A DNA stretch of 6,916 nt from positions 1-6,916 of the forward strand of contig DAWK01000041.1 of assembly GCA_002509745.1 (NCBI GenBank), read 5' to 3'. The position numbers and the translations under genes are program-made. Origin of the DNA: Methanobacteriaceae archaeon UBA349 (GTDB lineage Archaea; Methanobacteriota; Methanobacteria; Methanobacteriales; Methanobacteriaceae). Shown piece after piece: positions 5,011 to 6,916 of the stretch (position 1 is its first letter; the number at the start of each line of letters is the position of its first letter). Under the pieces are notes generated by a model. The model did no database searches and was not told where the DNA came from. It saw only the letters and a list, made by a program, of their open reading frames with translations.

Positions 5011-5502
5011 ATGGAATCATTAAGGGAGCATATGCACGAATATAGAAAACAGTTAGAAAAGGGTCACGTACAGGAGGCATATAGTGGATTAATGACATAT
5101 ATAATGGATTTAAGAACGTATCTAAAAAATAAATATCCCAAATGTTCCGTATCGGGAATTTATCAAGGATATATGGACATGACCTATTTTTCATTCACTC
5201 CAGACTCATTAAAAAGCCTTAAATTGAAAATAGCAGTGGTTTTTATTTATGATTCCTTTAAATTTGAAGTTTGGTTAGCCGGATCTAATAAAAATGTTCA
5301 AAAAGAGTACTGGAAATTATTTACTGAAAAGAGCCTGGATAAGTACCACATTCCATCATCTATAAAAGGAAGGGATTTCATTGTTGAAAATGTTTTAGTG
5401 GAAAATCCAGATTTTGGTGATTTAGATAGTTTAACCCAAGAAATTGAGAATGGGACCTTGAAATTTATGGAGGATATGGTAGAATTCTTATCAAGTGACT
5501 GA
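5011..5502 (+). CDS. DUF7000-like protein of unknown function
   Basis: This is a 163-residue soluble protein. The N-terminal half is helical, SLREHMHEYRKQLEKGHVQE (3-22) and AYSGLMTYIMDLRTYLKNKY (23-42). A central part follows with GYMDMTYFSFTP (53-64), KLKIAVVFIYDSFKFEVWLAG (71-91) and YWKLF (100-104). The end has VLVENPDFGDLDSLTQEIE (128-146) and GTLKFMEDMVEFL. From memory this pattern matches proteins annotated DUF7000, found singly in methanogens and Firmicutes; no activity is known to me. The family name is a recollection, not a search result. An upstream in-frame ATG at 4996 would add five residues, but the ribosome site GGGGAGA (4998-5004) overlaps it and is correctly spaced for the ATG at 5011. 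The gene is intact and divergent from the broken DUF1801 gene. Confidence 0.65.
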   Translation: MESLREHMHEYRKQLEKGHVQEAYSGLMTYIMDLRTYLKNKYPKCSVSGIYQGYMDMTYFSFTPDSLKSLKLKIAVVFIYDSFKFEVWLAGSNKNVQKEYWKLFTEKSLDKYHIPSSIKGRDFIVENVLVENPDFGDLDSLTQEIENGTLKFMEDMVEFLSSD

Positions 5503-5594
5503 TTTCTATTAAAGAATTCTTTAACTCTATTCTATAAAGCTATTTCCCATTCCCAATTTCCCATTTCCATTATGTTGCTCTGCGGGTACTGATT

Positions 5595-5718
5595 ATTGTA
5601 AAATTACAATAGAGTATTCATTCCTGAATTTTCATGGAAAGAATTCAGTGCTAAGTTGCATCTTCTGGTATTGATATAAAAAGTAATGCCGAAAAGAATG
5701 AGATTGTAAAATCACAAT
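5595..5718. repeat. Two copies of a 16-bp palindrome, ATTGTAAAATYACAAT
   Basis: ATTGTAAAATTACAAT (5595-5610) and ATTGTAAAATCACAAT (5703-5718) differ at one position and lie 108 bp apart. Each has inverted ATTGT/ACAAT ends, the form of a dimeric regulator site, though each can also fold as a small RNA hairpin. Between them, CTGAATT (5624-5630) and AATTCAG (5642-5648) form a further hairpin. Confidence 0.5.
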
Positions 5719-5787
5719 TAAGACTACAGATAATGCCGATTCTTAGATTCTATCTGGAAGAGGAAGGGTTACCATTGCGATTTTTCA

Positions 5788-5812
5788 GGTTAACCTCCAC
5801 GGGAGTTCACCA
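5788..5812 (+). other. G+C-richer stem-loop
   Basis: GGTTAA-C-CTCC can pair with GGAG-TTCACC around an ACG loop, with one mismatch and one bulged base. A perfect 10-bp palindrome, AGGTTAACCT, overlaps its left arm (5787-5796). It may be part of a non-coding RNA. No known RNA family is recognised. Confidence 0.4.
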
Positions 5813-5910
5813 TCTAATTTTAATCTATTCATTGTGATATTATTCGCTTTGGAGGATGATTTTTCAGATTTTAAGATTTAATTAAAGCTTTCTCAAGAAA
5901 TATATTTCAA

Positions 5911-5940
5911 CTTTTTTTTGTATGTTAAATATTTATATAT
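5911..5940 (+). promoter_or_regulatory. T8 terminator followed by TATA box upstream of the DedA gene
   Basis: T8 at 5912-5919 could end a transcript from the left. TTTATATAT at 5932-5940 is a good TATA box, giving a start near 5963 and a leader of about 88 nt. A closer box in GAATATAAAT (6017-6026) would instead start transcription almost at the ATG. Confidence 0.45.
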
Positions 5941-6050
5941 CATATTTTATTAACTAATGATAATCTTAGTGAGAATCTATTTTTTTTATGAATGCTGCAA
6001 TAAATGAGTATTGATGAATATAAATAATCACTGTTTAAATAGGTTAAATC

Positions 6051-6689
6051 ATGTTTTTAGAGTTAACAATTCTCTTAAAGGAGTTTATAATCAATCACGG
6101 TTTTTTAGGCGTCTTTTTTGGTAGTATAATCGAAGAGATTATAGCACCTATTCCTTCTTCAGCGGTTATAATGGTTTCAAGCATTTTTATCATGGATAAC
6201 TATCAAATTTCTCTTCAATCATTGGGAAGGTTAATTCTTTATATTGCATTACCTGCAGCTTCTGGAGTTACACTTGGATCTTTACTTTTTTATGGAATTG
6301 TTTATAGAATAGGTAAGCCTTTCGTTGATCGTTGGGGTAAATATCTTGGATTATCTTGGGAAGAAGTAGAAAAAACAGAAGAAAAGTATTCTAAACATAA
6401 TTTAATGGAATTATCAATTTTTACTGCAAGAGCACTTCCCATAGTACCCAGCATTCTTTTAAGTGCTTTCTGTGGATTTATTAAATATGATATTAAAAAA
6501 TTTATTTTGCTAACTTTTTTTGGAACTTTAGTAAAGGCATTTGTTATGGGATTCATTGCATGGCAATTTGGAAGTTTATATAATCAGATAGAATCTAAAT
6601 TTGCCATATCTGAAGAAATAATGATAACTGGATTGATAATACTTATAATAGCTTTTAGTATTTATAAAAAATATAAAACTAGAAAATAA
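6051..6689 (+). CDS. DedA/VTT family integral membrane protein
   Basis: This is a 212-residue membrane protein of the DedA (VTT, SNARE-associated) family, proposed to work in lipid scrambling or proton-linked membrane homeostasis. The N-terminal re-entrant segment GFLGVFFGSIIEEIIAPIPS (17-36) carries the family Glu and Pro residues. Next come a membrane helix with small Gly residues (about 61-86, SGVTLGSLLFYGIVYRIGKP), an amphipathic stretch (90-118), and the second conserved block FTARALPIVPSILLSAFCGF (124-143). Membrane segments follow at about 149-174 and 188-204, then a basic tail KKYKTRK, probably cytoplasmic. In the usual R-x2-P-x2-R motif R127 and P130 are kept, but the second Arg is Pro133. 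A weak ribosome site, AGGT (6041-6044), precedes the ATG. The gene is very A+T rich compared with the flavoprotein genes and stands alone in this window; its substrate is unknown. Confidence 0.88.
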   Translation: MFLELTILLKEFIINHGFLGVFFGSIIEEIIAPIPSSAVIMVSSIFIMDNYQISLQSLGRLILYIALPAASGVTLGSLLFYGIVYRIGKPFVDRWGKYLGLSWEEVEKTEEKYSKHNLMELSIFTARALPIVPSILLSAFCGFIKYDIKKFILLTFFGTLVKAFVMGFIAWQFGSLYNQIESKFAISEEIMITGLIILIIAFSIYKKYKTRK

Positions 6690-6916
6690 AAAAATATAAA
6701 GAGTTAATTCATTAGAAAGTTTTGAAGAAAAGGATTAATTGAAATAGTGAAATGAATGCCACCAATACTTTAATCCTGTAACAACATAAAAAAAATTTAA
6801 CTCTAATTATTGATCATTCAATAAATAATTTTTTATAAATAGGGTTTGTAAAGTTTGTGGGTGTTGTTATTTTTTTACATGTTTTTGTGTCCAGTTTTTC
6901 ATTTTGTAGTGTAAAT
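6690..6916. other. 3' spacer with nested inverted repeats, terminator and a possible promoter
   Basis: AGAGTTAA (6700-6707) pairs with TTAACTCT (6797-6804), and inside it AGGATTAA (6731-6738) pairs with TTAATCCT (6770-6777), giving two nested perfect 8-bp arms. T7 at 6870-6876 could terminate the DedA transcript. TTTATAAATA near 6832-6841 could be a TATA box for a gene beyond the window. No coding region is seen. Confidence 0.45.

Larger units (their letters stand above)
5503..6050. other. 548-bp spacer with structured, G+C-richer middle
   Basis: No intact gene is recognisable. From left to right it contains an imperfect TTTCCCAT tandem (5543-5570), two near-identical palindromes (5595, 5703), a hairpin (5624-5648), repeated TAATGCCGA (5684, 5731), an open stretch without a good start (5655-5837), and a stem-loop at 5788-5812. 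A T8 run at 5912-5919 and the promoter of the DedA gene follow. The middle is visibly richer in G+C than both flanks, which in an A+T-rich archaeon suggests a structured RNA or the remains of a gene. Confidence 0.5.

Noticed and set aside
5009..5194. 61-codon minus-strand frame opposite the DUF7000-like gene
   Set aside because: The plus-strand gene has a good ribosome site and family-like sequence; the antisense frame has neither.
6302..6556. 84-codon minus-strand frame inside the DedA gene
   Set aside because: It is a shadow of the membrane protein reading frame.
1..6916. CRISPR array, tRNA or rRNA genes
   Set aside because: No regularly spaced direct repeats, cloverleaf with a T-arm GGTTCRA motif, or conserved rRNA segments were seen on either strand.

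Overview
The window looks like chromosomal DNA from a methanogenic archaeon, most likely Methanobacterium or a close relative. This is inferred from A+T-rich spacers, TTTATATA-type TATA boxes about 50 nt or less upstream of genes, GGTGA/GGAG ribosome sites, oligo-T terminators, and gene content typical of anaerobic archaea (iron-sulfur flavoproteins, a flavoredoxin-like reductase, DUF2089/SHOCT-like proteins). I could run no search, so the taxon is a judgement.

Layout. (1) 1-150: the end of a short or truncated reading frame whose last codons lie in a 31-bp sequence repeated exactly at 4465-4495. (2) 279-2836: a redox block. A flavin reductase (minus strand) is divergent from a MarR-type regulator; the spacer between them carries a shared TATA box and repeated TTG..ACAA motifs that look like operators. 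Two flavodoxin-fold proteins with the compact four-cysteine motif of iron-sulfur flavoproteins follow. (3) 2837-3201: an A+T-rich spacer with a terminator and a promoter. (4) 3202-4324: an operon of three small proteins that share domains: a lone C-terminal domain, a zinc-ribbon/HTH DUF2089 protein ending in a SHOCT-like motif, and a SHOCT-like protein ending in the same C-terminal domain. (5) 4465-5502: the second repeat copy, a DUF1801 gene broken by a one-base frameshift (minus strand), and a divergent DUF7000-like gene. (6) 5503-6050: a long spacer with hairpins, repeated palindromes and a start-less open stretch. (7) 6051-6689: a DedA-family membrane protein, followed by nested inverted repeats.

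How the genes may work together. The redox block fits a MarR-controlled response to oxygen, peroxide or electrophiles: the flavin reductase and the iron-sulfur flavoproteins would pass electrons, and the regulator has an N-terminal cysteine cluster that could sense the stress. The three-gene operon reads as a self-contained regulatory module in which a DNA-binding protein could pair with its partner through a shared SHOCT-like segment. Two copies of a 31-bp sequence, both ending a reading frame with the same five residues, bracket 4.3 kb covering the redox block and this operon. They could be attachment sites of a cassette or copies of a dispersed element.
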